Source: DAMCZI01 sp032095175 (lineage in GTDB: Bacteria > Bacillota > Clostridia > Clostridiales > Caloramatoraceae). Taken from it: DNA of 64,000 nucleotides. Each line of letters opens with the position of its first letter. Position 1 is the stretch's first letter. Below the pieces are notes generated by a model. The model was not told the origin of the DNA. It did not search any database and saw only the letters and a list, made by a program, of their open reading frames with translations. The DNA lies in NCBI GenBank assembly GCA_032095175.1, contig DAMCZI010000003.1:124001-188000 (forward strand), written 5' to 3'. Made by a program: the position numbers and the translations under genes. Below, in pieces: positions 1-8,562 of the stretch.

Positions 1-201
1 GCATTTACAGAAGCGTTCATTTATACTCTAAGCAACATACTTTTATATGTATTATTTGATTTCTATCTATTTGCAATGACTATATTACCCTTGATAGTTG
101 TAGTTTTTGTTGCAGTAACATTAGGATTCTTGTTTTTGATAATGTCTAGCATATTTAAAAGAGCCACTGAAATCAAAGAAGAAAATGATTTAATATTCTA
201 A
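1..201 (+). CDS. DUF2975-like membrane protein, C-terminal part (5' end outside window)
   Basis: The reading frame is open from the first base and stops with TAA at 199-201, giving about 66 residues. It contains two hydrophobic stretches separated by a short polar turn and ends in a charged tail (KRATEIKEENDLIF). It lies 15 bases upstream of a small XRE-type regulator. In many Firmicutes a DUF2975 membrane protein immediately precedes exactly this kind of 70-85 residue XRE protein, so the family call rests on context plus hydrophobicity rather than on a diagnostic motif. Function is unknown. The start and most of the protein are not in the window. Confidence 0.55.
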   Translation, partial: AFTEAFIYTLSNILLYVLFDFYLFAMTILPLIVVVFVAVTLGFLFLIMSSIFKRATEIKEENDLIF

Positions 202-216
202 AAAGGGGGATCAAAT

Positions 217-471
217 ATGATTATAGTTAACTTGGATGTTATGATGGCAAAACGTAAAATATCTTTAACTGAGTTATCAGAACAATTAGGAATGACAATG
301 GCAAATGTATCAAACTTTAAAAATAAGAGAGTAAAAGCTTTTAGATTTACTACCCTTGATGCTCTGTGCAGAATACTGCAATGTCAACCAGGAGATATTT
401 TAGAGTACAGGGAAGATAAGGATTTAGATAGTAGGAATGATGGGAGAAAAAGCGATGATAAAGGTGTATGA
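217..471 (+). CDS. small XRE/Cro-C1 family transcriptional regulator
   Basis: This 84-residue protein is almost entirely one helix-turn-helix domain. Residues about 8-62 contain the segment KISLTELSEQLGMTMANVSN followed by a short recognition-helix region and the QCQPGDILEY ending typical of the YozG/Cro-type small regulators. It begins with ATG after a strong AAAGGGGGA ribosome binding site at about 201-210. It is probably co-transcribed with the preceding DUF2975-like gene, and its 3' end overlaps the start of the following flavoprotein gene by 17 bases. It likely autoregulates its operon, which is inference from the family. Confidence 0.85.
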   Translation: MIIVNLDVMMAKRKISLTELSEQLGMTMANVSNFKNKRVKAFRFTTLDALCRILQCQPGDILEYREDKDLDSRNDGRKSDDKGV

Positions 472-1510
472 TATTGCAATTATTGGGCTAGGGCCTTCCG
501 GTGCCATACTGGCAAAACTGCTTTCTAAAGAATATAAAATTATAGCTATTGATAAAAAAAACTCTGAGGAAAATGGGTTTAAGAAACCATGCGGTGGATT
601 GCTTTCTTCGGATGCCCAGAAAGCATTGGCAAAGCTAGATATGGCACTTCCAAAGGCTGTTATGGTGGATCCCCAGATTTTTGATGTTAAAACTATAGAA
701 CTAAAAAATACTCTAATTCGCTACTATCAACGGTTTTATATTAACATGGATCGTCATAAATTTGATTTATGGTTGAAATCGCTTATTCCCAATCATGTGG
801 AGGTTTACAGCAATTCTTATTGCTCTTTCATTGAAAAAATACAAGGGGGCTATCGGGTGATTTTTTATGAAAATGGTGAGGAACATGTCATTACTACTAA
901 ATATTTGGTAGGGGCAGACGGTGCAAATTCATTGGTACGTCGAACCCTTTATCCTCAGAAGCAAATACGGACTTACATGTCAATTCAGCAATGGTTTTCT
1001 GAAACACATGATAATCCCTTTTATTCCTGTATTTTTGACGTGGAAAACACGGATTGCTGTTCTTGGTCCATTTCCAAGGACAATCATTTTATTTTTGGCG
1101 GTGCATTTCCGATTCAAAATTCTCGGGAACGGTTCGAAAATCAGAAAAAAAAGCTAGAGAGAATTGGATTTAGGTTTGGTGAGCCTATAAAAACAGAGGC
1201 TTGTATGGTACTGCGGCCGTCATCAATTCATGATTTTTGCTTAGGACGGGAAAACGCTTTTTTAGTTGGGGAGGCTGCGGGTTTTATCAGTCCAAGCTCA
1301 CTGGAGGGAATCAGTTCAGCCATTAACAGTGCTCGGGTTTTGAGTGAAGTGCTAAATGCTCATAGTAAAAAAGCCAATAAAAAATATTGGTTGAAAACCT
1401 TTAAAATCCGTTTGAAAATCTTTTTAAAACTACTAAAATGTCCATTTATGTATAATCCATTTTTACGCAAGCTTGTGTTAAAAAGTGGATTTAAAAGTAT
1501 TCATAAGTAA
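455..1510 (+). CDS. FAD-dependent oxidoreductase, geranylgeranyl-reductase-like family
   Basis: About 351 residues. The N-terminus has the dinucleotide-binding fold DIAIIGLGPSGAILAKLL (GxGxxG) and a KKPCGGLL segment. The mid-protein VGADGANSLVRR and the late GEAAGFISPSSLEGISSA are the second and third FAD-binding signatures of the p-hydroxybenzoate-hydroxylase/geranylgeranyl-reductase superfamily. An in-frame ATG exists at 437, but the ATG at 455 has GGGAG at 442-446 at good spacing and places the GxGxxG motif near the N-terminus, so 455 is preferred. The substrate cannot be predicted. Codon use is richer in CGG, CGT and GCG than in neighbouring genes, a possible sign of acquisition. Confidence 0.82.
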   Translation: MIKVYDIAIIGLGPSGAILAKLLSKEYKIIAIDKKNSEENGFKKPCGGLLSSDAQKALAKLDMALPKAVMVDPQIFDVKTIELKNTLIRYYQRFYINMDRHKFDLWLKSLIPNHVEVYSNSYCSFIEKIQGGYRVIFYENGEEHVITTKYLVGADGANSLVRRTLYPQKQIRTYMSIQQWFSETHDNPFYSCIFDVENTDCCSWSISKDNHFIFGGAFPIQNSRERFENQKKKLERIGFRFGEPIKTEACMVLRPSSIHDFCLGRENAFLVGEAAGFISPSSLEGISSAINSARVLSEVLNAHSKKANKKYWLKTFKIRLKIFLKLLKCPFMYNPFLRKLVLKSGFKSIHK

Positions 1511-1631
1511 TGGTGGCTATATAAGATATAAGTTATTTATGTCCCAGAGGAGATATGAGTTTACATTATAAGTACAATAACACTTATATTTTTAGCTTTT
1601 CCAATTATGGGAGCAGTCATATTCCTTGATT

Positions 1632-1680
1632 CATAAATCGAAATATATATTATTCAAAATCTTTATTGCGATTTATATAG
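1632..1680 (+). repeat. decayed copy of module B palindromic repeat
   Basis: The right half, AAATCTTTATTGCG followed by an AT tail, matches the same half of the module B repeats at 30578-30622 and 44209-44252. The left arm is reduced to CATAAATCGAAATA. The short ATAAATCG...CGATTTAT pairing is kept, so the unit may still fold although it has diverged. Confidence 0.5.
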
Positions 1681-1749
1681 TAGAGTAAAATTATTATTTT
1701 GAATATTATTATACAAATTATTATGCCAAATCTAAATTTTTTAAACGAA

Positions 1750-1784
1750 AATAGCAAATAATAAGAATAATTATTATTGCTATT
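1750..1784 (+). repeat. inverted repeat upstream of DUF421 gene
   Basis: AATAGCAAATAATAA is followed after four bases by AATTATTATTGCTATT, forming a long AT-rich stem with one bulge. It ends 15 bases before the start codon at 1800, so it could affect translation initiation or be an operator. It has no following T-run and is not a typical terminator. Confidence 0.5.
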
Positions 1785-1799
1785 CAGGGAGTTGAAAGA

Positions 1800-2408
1800 A
1801 TGGATTTTAGTTGGATTTGGCAAACAGCTCTGATATATTTTATTGGTACATTAATATTGAGAATTGGTGGTAGAAAAACAATTTCCCAAATGACAATATC
1901 TGAATCTATTATAATGATAGCATTAGGTACCTTATTGATCCAACCTATAACTGGAAGAGGTCTAATTATTACTTTCCTAGCAGGATTATGGTTCACAATA
2001 TTAATGGTTATAACTGAATATTTACAAGTGAAGATAGACTTATTAGAAAAGTTTTTTTCAGGAAGGTCAATTATTGTTATTGAAAATGGTAAGCTAAATA
2101 TTAATAATCTTAGAAAATTAAGATTGTCCGTTGATATACTTGAGACACGTTTAAGGCAAGCAGGAATATCTTCTATAGATGATGTTAAGTATGCCACTAT
2201 TGAAGTTAGCGGCCAATTGGGATATGAATTGAAGGAGAATAAAAAGCCTGTAACAAAGGAAGACTTAAGCTTTCTAATGAATCAAATAGAGCAGATTAAA
2301 AAAATGAGTGACTGCAATATGAAAAATCAAAATGATAAAAATAATATAAATAATATTTTTGAAGAAATAAAGAATGGAAAGCATGAAGGAGATAAAAACG
2401 AACCATAA
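1800..2408 (+). CDS. DUF421 (YetF-like) membrane protein
   Basis: 202 residues. Three hydrophobic segments occupy about residues 5-75 and include the family hallmark RIGGRKTISQMTISE (compare R-x-G-x-R-x-(I/L)-x-q-(M/L)-(T/S)). They are followed by a soluble domain with IVIENGKLNINNLRKLRLS and DVKYATIEVSGQLGY, typical of YetF/YdfS/YkjA proteins. The C-terminal 45 residues are a charged, Asn/Lys-rich tail (MKNQNDKNNINN) beyond the domain. Biochemical function is not established; relatives in Bacillus are membrane proteins, some linked to spores. Starts with ATG after GGGAG. Confidence 0.85.
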   Translation: MDFSWIWQTALIYFIGTLILRIGGRKTISQMTISESIIMIALGTLLIQPITGRGLIITFLAGLWFTILMVITEYLQVKIDLLEKFFSGRSIIVIENGKLNINNLRKLRLSVDILETRLRQAGISSIDDVKYATIEVSGQLGYELKENKKPVTKEDLSFLMNQIEQIKKMSDCNMKNQNDKNNINNIFEEIKNGKHEGDKNEP

Positions 2409-2445
2409 CTTACATTTATATAAGAAAGTTGATAAATAGAATGGC

Positions 2446-2495
2446 AGCCATATGAGATACAATACACTTAAAAATGTATATGGATTCATATGGCT
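2446..2495. terminator. probable bidirectional terminator between convergent genes
   Basis: AGCCATATGA and TCATATGGCT form a 10-bp inverted repeat around an AT-rich interior that can itself pair partly. It lies between the end of the DUF421 gene and the end of the opposing DHHW gene. The T-tract is weak, so terminator activity is only likely. Confidence 0.4.
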
Positions 2496-2602
2496 ATTCA
2501 TATTTTGTAATGGACCATAAATGTAGTTTGAAAATATGGGTTATAAACTCAGATCTTAAAAATTTATATCCTCACAATGCAGAGACATACTTTACATAAA
2601 AA

Positions 2603-3703
2603 TTACTTAAGTATATTGCTGTTATTTACTAAGGATGTGTTATAAAGAAACAAAACATCCTGATCATTAAAGTCTATGAGCTCACCTAGTATTTTAGAGT
2701 TTACATATCTCAAATCAATAAGAGTTATTTTACTGTATTCTGAAAGCAATAATGGTGTTAAACTGCTTGCAAAGGAATCTCTAAAAATTATAAGCTCTTT
2801 TCCAGACTTGTTTTCAGGGTTTTCAACTGTAACAAATGGTGTTGCTCCTGATAAAAATGCATCATATGAATCAACACCCACAAGCTTGTCTACTGCATAA
2901 ACCTTTTGCATACTCCTATCCTCTCCAGTATATTCATAGTTATCGACTATTGCTTTCTCAATTGAATCATTTGTTAGATAGGTAAGCACATCAGGCTCAA
3001 CAGGCAATGCAGCTTGTCCATAATATGAGCCATAAAAGGGTGAATATGTTTTTCTTTCAAATGTATTATTGTTAAAACCATTTGAAAGATGCATTTTTTT
3101 GCCTATAGCATTGACAACTTTCACAAGATTTTCTTGCTTCCAATGGATATCTGTTTTGTAATAATCATCAAGGGATAAACAACTAAAAATATCTATATAC
3201 TCTATGTTTTTTACCTTGGTATTAAGGATAGAAATCATATCATCATAATCAATAAAAAGATGTTTATCATTATTTTTTATAAAATAATTTTTATCTGGAA
3301 TGATTGAATAATATACATTCATACCATGCAGATAAGTATCATATATATCGTTCATTTTTTTACTCATGTCATGTACATAATTCTGATTATATGGGTAATC
3401 CATTTTAAATACATAGCCATTTTTTATGAAAATATGATTGTTGTCATATTTATTAAAAACAGAAAACTCTGTAACTGCCTTTACTGTTCTAAACTTATCT
3501 CTAAAAACCATTTGATCAAGTTTATATTTTTCAAATTTATCGGGAAATTCCCCGTTAAATAGTGTTTCTAATGTTAAGTCAGGAAATTTCTCTAATTGTC
3601 GTCTTTCGCTTACTGATATATTTTTTTCAGGTGCTATTATATTTGCTGCAAGCATTGATAGTAAAAATACTAAAAATGTAAAAGTAATAATTTTGTTCTT
3701 CAT
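2603..3703 (-). CDS. DHHW family protein (AlgJ/AlgX-like O-acetylation partner)
   Basis: 366 residues with one N-terminal membrane segment (about residues 5-25) that probably anchors the protein outside the cell. The family signature KTDIHWKQE (DxHW, near residue 184) and a later RDSFASSLTPLL segment resemble the SGNH-like catalytic motifs of AlgJ/AlgX proteins. The gene follows the MBOAT gene with a 21-base gap on the same strand. In the alginate-type model, MBOAT moves an acyl group across the membrane and the DHHW/AlgJ-like partner helps transfer it to a surface polysaccharide. The actual acceptor here is unknown. Confidence 0.85.
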   Translation of the reverse strand: MKNKIITFTFLVFLLSMLAANIIAPEKNISVSERRQLEKFPDLTLETLFNGEFPDKFEKYKLDQMVFRDKFRTVKAVTEFSVFNKYDNNHIFIKNGYVFKMDYPYNQNYVHDMSKKMNDIYDTYLHGMNVYYSIIPDKNYFIKNNDKHLFIDYDDMISILNTKVKNIEYIDIFSCLSLDDYYKTDIHWKQENLVKVVNAIGKKMHLSNGFNNNTFERKTYSPFYGSYYGQAALPVEPDVLTYLTNDSIEKAIVDNYEYTGEDRSMQKVYAVDKLVGVDSYDAFLSGATPFVTVENPENKSGKELIIFRDSFASSLTPLLLSEYSKITLIDLRYVNSKILGELIDFNDQDVLFLYNTSLVNNSNILK

Positions 3704-3724
3704 ATCTATAACCCTTTCCTTTTC

Positions 3725-5128
3725 CTAAAATCTAAAATATAAAAATGGATTAAAGGAAGAATCAACTAGAAATCCTGTTACTATGATTAATAGAACAATA
3801 TAAACAATTGGTTCTAATTTATTTATCATTGACAGAGGCTTATAACCCCTGCTTATTTTTTTCATTATATGTAGTGGAATTGGGGTAGAGCATATAATAG
3901 CCACAATTATTAAAACCTTATAACTACCAAGATAATATAAAGCTTCATTTGATGCTATGGGTATATTTATCATGCCAAGCATACCCTTCATATATAGAAC
4001 TGCATCAGTAATATTTGAACTATTAAAAAGAACATGGCTAAAAATTATAATAAGCAGTGTGTATAAATGGGAAAAAACTGAGGGTACTTTTTCTAGAAAT
4101 TTTAATAAAAACAATTTTTCCGCTGCTAAAATTACACCAAATACGATACCCCATATGATAAAGTTCCAATCAGCTCCATGCCAGAATCCGGTGCAAAACC
4201 ATACAATAAAAATGTTGCGAAGCCATTTTAACCTTGTAGTTTTATTTCCACCCAGGGGGATATAAAGATAATCCCTAAACCATGTTCCAAGAGAAATATG
4301 CCATCTGCGCCAAAACTCCGTTATACTTTTTGCGATATATGGGTAATTAAAGTTTTCCAAGAAGTGAAAACCAAAAAATCGTCCTAAACCGATTGCCATG
4401 TCGCTATAGGCAGAAAAATCAAAGTATATTTGTAGTGCAAATCCAATGGCTCCCAGCCAATAAAAAAGAACAGATGGCTGTTCTGTATATATTGCAAATT
4501 TCCACAGTTCACCTAATGAATTAGCTAGTAATACCTTCTTTGAAAGTCCAACAACGAAGCGTTTTACTCCATAGGCAAAATCGTCAAAGGAATGATTTCT
4601 ATGATTTAATTCATCATTTATCGTTTTATATCTCACAATTGGTCCAGCAATTAATTGAGGAAAAAGGGAAATATAAAGGGCTAAATTAAATGGATTCTTT
4701 TGTGCCTTTACTTCTCCCCTGTATACATCAATAACATAACTCATAGCTTGAAAGGTATAAAAGCTAATTCCAATTGGCAGTGCTATTTTAACAAATTTTA
4801 TGTCAATGTGAAAAATGCAGCTTATATTGCTTACTAGAAAATTTGAATATTTAAATATTCCTAGAAGAAGCAAATTGATAACTATAGATGATACAAGAAC
4901 ACATTTTGCAATCTTAGTACCACGATACTTTTCAATTAAAATCCCATGAATATAATTAATTATGATTGAAGCAATAAGCAACAGTGTATATTTTGGTTCT
5001 CCACAGAAATAGAAAAATAAGCTTGAAAAAAGCAAAATAAAGTTTTTATATTTCTTTGGAGTAATAAAATATAATAATATAACAATTGGTAGAAAAAAAT
5101 ATAAAAAAGTAATGCTAGAAAAAACCAT
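3725..5128 (-). CDS. MBOAT family membrane O-acyltransferase (AlgI/DltB-like)
   Basis: 467 residues with about ten membrane segments. The conserved cytoplasmic block FWRRWHISLGTWFRDY and the active-site region GFWHGADWNFIIWG (invariant His near residue 315) are diagnostic of the AlgI/DltB/PatA branch of MBOAT acyltransferases. It probably transfers acetyl or another short acyl group across the membrane for modification of a surface polymer. It sits between a DUF4358 lipoprotein gene and a DHHW gene on the same strand, a gene trio common in Clostridia. The ATG at 5128 follows a GGAGGACAGG-type ribosome binding site. Confidence 0.93.
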   Translation of the reverse strand: MVFSSITFLYFFLPIVILLYFITPKKYKNFILLFSSLFFYFCGEPKYTLLLIASIIINYIHGILIEKYRGTKIAKCVLVSSIVINLLLLGIFKYSNFLVSNISCIFHIDIKFVKIALPIGISFYTFQAMSYVIDVYRGEVKAQKNPFNLALYISLFPQLIAGPIVRYKTINDELNHRNHSFDDFAYGVKRFVVGLSKKVLLANSLGELWKFAIYTEQPSVLFYWLGAIGFALQIYFDFSAYSDMAIGLGRFFGFHFLENFNYPYIAKSITEFWRRWHISLGTWFRDYLYIPLGGNKTTRLKWLRNIFIVWFCTGFWHGADWNFIIWGIVFGVILAAEKLFLLKFLEKVPSVFSHLYTLLIIIFSHVLFNSSNITDAVLYMKGMLGMINIPIASNEALYYLGSYKVLIIVAIICSTPIPLHIMKKISRGYKPLSMINKLEPIVYIVLLIIVTGFLVDSSFNPFLYFRF

Positions 5129-5159
5129 GGGTCCTGTCCTCCTGTATATGTAGAACGAT

Positions 5160-5858
5160 TTATTTTGCTAGAGATAAAAATGCTTTGTGAAATTTATCCG
5201 ACTCATTATCCATTATAAGAATTATTAGGTTGCCTATATTGTCAACAATAACCTTATCTTTTTCAACACCTACACATATCCATTTTCTTGGATCAACGTT
5301 GTCTTTTATTTCAGTTTTGATTTTATCTATATCAGTGCCATCCTTTACCCTAAGCAAAACTAATGAGTGAGCACAGGAGCCCATAAGTGGTTCTGAAGCT
5401 AGTGCTTCAGTATATTTTACATTTTCTGTACCGAGATAATATTTTGAATTATTAGCTGTTACTTCTGTTAAGCCTGTTTTAGGAAGCTTTACCTCTGATA
5501 GTGAATATATTTTTTCAATTATACCTTTAAGTTCACCATTAAGAATACTATTTTCTGGCTTTGTTTCAGGTTTTGTTTCTGGCTTTGTCACCGGTTTTGG
5601 TTGTGGTTTTGATGAAGGCTTTGATGAGGGTTTAGCTTGTGGCTTTGCTTCTGGCTTCACCTCAGGCTTTGTCTCAGGTTTTACCTCAGGTTTCACTTCA
5701 GTTGTGGTTGAAGACTTCTCACCTGTATTATTGTTAGATATAACAGTTTCAGTTTGGTTTGTGTTTGTGTCATTTTTTTCTGGTGAATTTGATTTTGAAC
5801 ATGCTGTATTAAATGTAATAACAGCGCAAATAAGTAGTAGTATTAGTGTTTTTTTCAT
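5160..5858 (-). CDS. DUF4358-type lipoprotein with Lys-Pro tetrapeptide linker
   Basis: 232 residues. A lipoprotein signal peptide ends in FNTAC with the lipidated Cys at residue 20. After a Ser/Thr/Asn-rich region come twelve tetrapeptides of the form xxKP at residues 54-101, a rigid spacer likely crossing the wall. The globular part, about residues 105-232, resembles DUF4358 (short segments LYYLGTENVKY-like, SCAHSLVLLRVKDG, DPRKWICVGVEKDKVIV). DUF4358 lipoproteins are commonly encoded beside MBOAT and DHHW genes, as here, so a role in surface acylation is inferred from context. Confidence 0.8.
   Translation of the reverse strand: MKKTLILLLICAVITFNTACSKSNSPEKNDTNTNQTETVISNNNTGEKSSTTTEVKPEVKPETKPEVKPEAKPQAKPSSKPSSKPQPKPVTKPETKPETKPENSILNGELKGIIEKIYSLSEVKLPKTGLTEVTANNSKYYLGTENVKYTEALASEPLMGSCAHSLVLLRVKDGTDIDKIKTEIKDNVDPRKWICVGVEKDKVIVDNIGNLIILIMDNESDKFHKAFLSLAK
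5556..5699 (-). repeat. 12-nt tandem repeat coding twelve xxKP tetrapeptides
   Basis: The 144 bases encode EVKP, EVKP, ETKP, EVKP, EAKP, QAKP, SSKP, SSKP, QPKP, VTKP, ETKP, ETKP. The 12-base period makes slipped-strand length variation plausible. The encoded stretch is a proline-rich extended linker. Confidence 0.85.
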
Positions 5859-6092
5859 TTGTGCATACTCCTTTAAATGTTATTTGCTCATGGATGCTTT
5901 AGTGAGCAGTTCAGTATTTAGATGTATGCAATGTGAAAAAAGTTCCTTTTTTGAAGGAAACCTTTGGATATTTATTTATAGTGGATAAATATTTAACAAA
6001 AAATCAAAAATTGATTATGTAATTTATGCCATATGCTTTATAATAATATCAGATACATGACAAAGTAGAAATTGATAGAAAGAGGTAGGCAT

Positions 6093-6788
6093 ATGTTTGT
6101 TCCTATAAAGAATAAAAAGATATATCAGTATGTTATTGAACAGATTCAAAGTATGGTAATGAATGGAACTTTAAAAATAGGAGATAAATTACCCTCTGAG
6201 AGAGATTTGGTAGAACAATTAGGTGTGAGTAGGACTTCTATTAGAGAGGCACTTAGTGCTTTAGAAGTGATAGGCCTTATCGAAAGCAGGCAGGGAGAAG
6301 GAAATTTTATAAGTGGAAATATTGAAAGTAATTTCTTTGAACCTTTATCAGTAATGTTTATGTTAAACAAGGGCAATCCTGAGGATATATTAGAGCTTAG
6401 AATGATTATAGAAGTGGAAGCAGCAGCAATAGCAGCAAAAAATATTAAAGAAGAGGATAAGGAAGAAATAAGAATATTATTGGACAGACTTGCTAATGCA
6501 GAGAATGATAAAGAAAGTGCAAAGCTTGATGCTCAATTACACTATAGGATTGCTGAAATAACAGGCAATTATTTAATTATAACCCTTTTAAAAGCTGTTT
6601 CAAATTTGATGGAGACTTTTATAGAGAATGCTAGAGTAATTATTTTGCAGGAGGAAAACAAAAGGGAGCTGCTCATGGAACAGCATAAAAAAATATGTAA
6701 TGCTTTGTTTGAAGAGGATTCCCAAAAGGCAATTCTGGCTATGAAAGAACACCTTAAAACCATAAATGATGCCATGAAAAAAATGTAA
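6093..6788 (+). CDS. lldR: GntR/FadR-family lactate regulator (LldR/LctA-like)
   Basis: About 231 residues. The N-terminal winged helix carries LPSERDLVEQLGVSRTSIRE and an IGLIESRQGEGNFI wing. The C-terminal FCD domain has the usual ligand-sensing His positions (AQLHYRIAEITGN, EQHKKICNAL, MKEHLKT). An upstream TTG at 6072 could extend the frame, but ATG 6093 follows AGAGGTAGG and gives the normal FadR start. It stands directly upstream of lactate permease, racemase and dehydrogenase genes. Two TGGT-N3-ACCA operators typical of FadR-family regulators lie in front of the permease gene and the etfB gene. It probably responds to lactate; the exact effector is inferred. Confidence 0.88.
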   Translation: MFVPIKNKKIYQYVIEQIQSMVMNGTLKIGDKLPSERDLVEQLGVSRTSIREALSALEVIGLIESRQGEGNFISGNIESNFFEPLSVMFMLNKGNPEDILELRMIIEVEAAAIAAKNIKEEDKEEIRILLDRLANAENDKESAKLDAQLHYRIAEITGNYLIITLLKAVSNLMETFIENARVIILQEENKRELLMEQHKKICNALFEEDSQKAILAMKEHLKTINDAMKKM

Positions 6789-6796
6789 GAATAGAG

Positions 6797-6840
6797 GAAT
6801 TGCATCTAGTCCAATAGGATTAGATGCAATTCTTTTTTTT
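6797..6840 (+). terminator. rho-independent terminator of lldR
   Basis: A 16-bp near-perfect stem (GAATTGCATCTAGTCC against GGATTAGATGCAATTC) with a four-base loop is followed by eight T. It ends the regulator transcript before the lactate operon. Confidence 0.9.
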
Positions 6841-6889
6841 GTTAATAAATATACAAATATGTTAATAAAAAAACGATCATGTTAATAAA
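6840..6889 (+). promoter_or_regulatory. three TGGT-unrelated direct repeats TGTTAATAAA at exact 20-bp spacing
   Basis: TGTTAATAAA occurs at 6840, 6860 and 6880, so the three copies are exactly 20 bases apart, close to two helical turns, and would face the same side of DNA. They begin at the T-run of the lldR terminator and lie about 95 bases upstream of the permease start. Half of a clostridial Rex site (TTGTTAA) resembles the first copy only. The binding protein is unknown. Confidence 0.6.
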
Positions 6890-6941
6890 AAGACAATTAT
6901 TGCAAGATTAAAATAATTGAGATAATATTGATTTAAACAAC

Positions 6942-6960
6942 TGGTCATACCATAGTACCA
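6942..6960 (+). promoter_or_regulatory. LldR-type operator upstream of lactate permease
   Basis: The sequence TGGTCATACCATAGTACCA contains the perfect palindrome TGGT-CAT-ACCA at 6942-6952, followed by another ACCA. TGGT-N3-ACCA is the known core for FadR-subfamily GntR repressors. It lies 22 bases before the permease start codon, a repressing position. Confidence 0.75.
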
Positions 6961-6981
6961 ATAAAATTGGGGGAGTAAAAT

Positions 6982-8517
6982 ATGAATATTTATCTACTAT
7001 TTACCATCGCAATGGTTCCTATTTTATGGTTAATGATTTCATTAGGAGTATTAAAGCTACCAGCACATAAGACATGTACTATTACAATGGTGGTTACTCT
7101 GATTTTAGCAATTTTGATATGGAAAATGCCATTCAAAGCAGCTGTTACTGCTGGGTTAGAAGGGGTGATGCTTGGATTATGGCCTATTATGATTGTTATT
7201 ATTGCTTCGATTTTTACTTATAATGTTGCAGTATATACAAAAAGCTTAGATGTTATAAAGAGAATGTTATCAAACATTACAACGGATAATAGGATTCAAG
7301 TATTAATACTTGCCTGGGGGTTCGGTGGATTCTTAGAAGCAGTTGCAGGTTATGGTACTGCAGTGGCTATTCCAGCAAGTATATTAGCATCTTTAGGTTT
7401 TAATCCTTTATTTGCAGCAATAATATGTTTGGTTGCAAATACAGTTCCAACAGCCTTTGGGGCAATTGGAATACCAGTTACAACTCTAGCTAAGGTTGCG
7501 GCACTAGATGTAATTCCTCTTAGTTTTAATATTACCCTTCAGCTATTTGTGTTTATAGTAATTATTCCTTTTATTTTGGTGATTATGACAACAAGAAGTA
7601 TAAAGGGGTTAAAGGGTGTTGTAGGTATAACATTAGCATCCGGAGCTTCATTTGCAATACCACAAATTATTGTAGTAAAGTACTTAGGACCAGAATTACC
7701 AGCACTTGTTGGAAGCATATGCTGTATGATTGTTACAATTGGTATGGCGAAGATATTCCATAAAAATGATATAAAGTTAGAAGAAAAGGTTGTAAATAAG
7801 AACGAACAAATAGCCCTAAAACAAGGTTTATTGGCATGGATGCCATATATATTAATATTACTGTTTGTATTACTATCAAGCCCTTTATTTAAGAGTATAT
7901 ATGAAACCCTGGGGCATATTAAGAGCAGCTTTATAATTTATACAGGGGAGGGTGCATCACCTGTAATAATTAAATGGATTGCAACACCAGGAACTCTAAT
8001 TATTATTGCAACACTGATTGGAGGATATATTCAGGGAGCAAAAATAAGAGAGATGATAAAAATATTTTTTTCAACTGTTAAGCAATTGACAAAATCCATG
8101 GTAACAATTTTATCAATCGTTGCAATGGCAAAAATAATGGGGTATAGCGGGATGATTACATCCATTGCCATTGTTCTTGTAAAAATTACAGGAAGGTTTT
8201 TCCCGATTATTTCGCCTGTTATTGGAACACTTGGTACTTTTGTAACAGGTAGTGATACATCTTCAAACATATTGTTTGGAGCATTACAAAAGGAAGTAGC
8301 AACCTCAATAGGAGTAAATCCATATTGGTTAACTGCTGCAAACACTGCAGGGGCAACGGCTGGAAAAATGATTTCTCCACAAAGCATCGCTGTTGCAACA
8401 TCAGCTACTGGTATGATAGGAGCTGAAGGAAAGATATTTAATAGTACATTGAAGTTTTGTATAGGATACGTAGCAGTTTTAGGAATAGTGGTTTATATTG
8501 GAAGCTTGTTTATATAA
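6982..8517 (+). CDS. lctP: L-lactate permease (LctP family)
   Basis: 511 residues, about twelve to fourteen membrane segments. Characteristic LctP segments are visible: GGFLEAVAGYGTAVAIPASI near residue 115, ANTVPTAFGAIGIPVTTLAK, and GTFVTGSDTSSNILFGALQ with ISPQSIAVATSATG near the C-terminus. It is expected to import lactate with protons. It is the first gene after the regulator and operator and is followed 45 bases later by a racemase gene, matching the transport role of lctF in the Acetobacterium lactate operon. Start ATG follows GGGGGAG. Confidence 0.95.
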   Translation: MNIYLLFTIAMVPILWLMISLGVLKLPAHKTCTITMVVTLILAILIWKMPFKAAVTAGLEGVMLGLWPIMIVIIASIFTYNVAVYTKSLDVIKRMLSNITTDNRIQVLILAWGFGGFLEAVAGYGTAVAIPASILASLGFNPLFAAIICLVANTVPTAFGAIGIPVTTLAKVAALDVIPLSFNITLQLFVFIVIIPFILVIMTTRSIKGLKGVVGITLASGASFAIPQIIVVKYLGPELPALVGSICCMIVTIGMAKIFHKNDIKLEEKVVNKNEQIALKQGLLAWMPYILILLFVLLSSPLFKSIYETLGHIKSSFIIYTGEGASPVIIKWIATPGTLIIIATLIGGYIQGAKIREMIKIFFSTVKQLTKSMVTILSIVAMAKIMGYSGMITSIAIVLVKITGRFFPIISPVIGTLGTFVTGSDTSSNILFGALQKEVATSIGVNPYWLTAANTAGATAGKMISPQSIAVATSATGMIGAEGKIFNSTLKFCIGYVAVLGIVVYIGSLFI

Positions 8518-8562
8518 AAAAGATAAAATGTTTTACATGTTTACAAAGGAGGTTATTGAAAA

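Larger units (their letters stand above)
1511..1799. other. intergenic region with decayed repeat and hairpin
   Basis: This AT-rich gap holds no convincing gene. It contains a degenerate copy of the module B palindrome near 1632-1680 and a short perfect-looking hairpin at 1750-1784 immediately before the DUF421 gene. The GGGAG ribosome binding site of that gene lies at 1788-1792. Confidence 0.6.
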
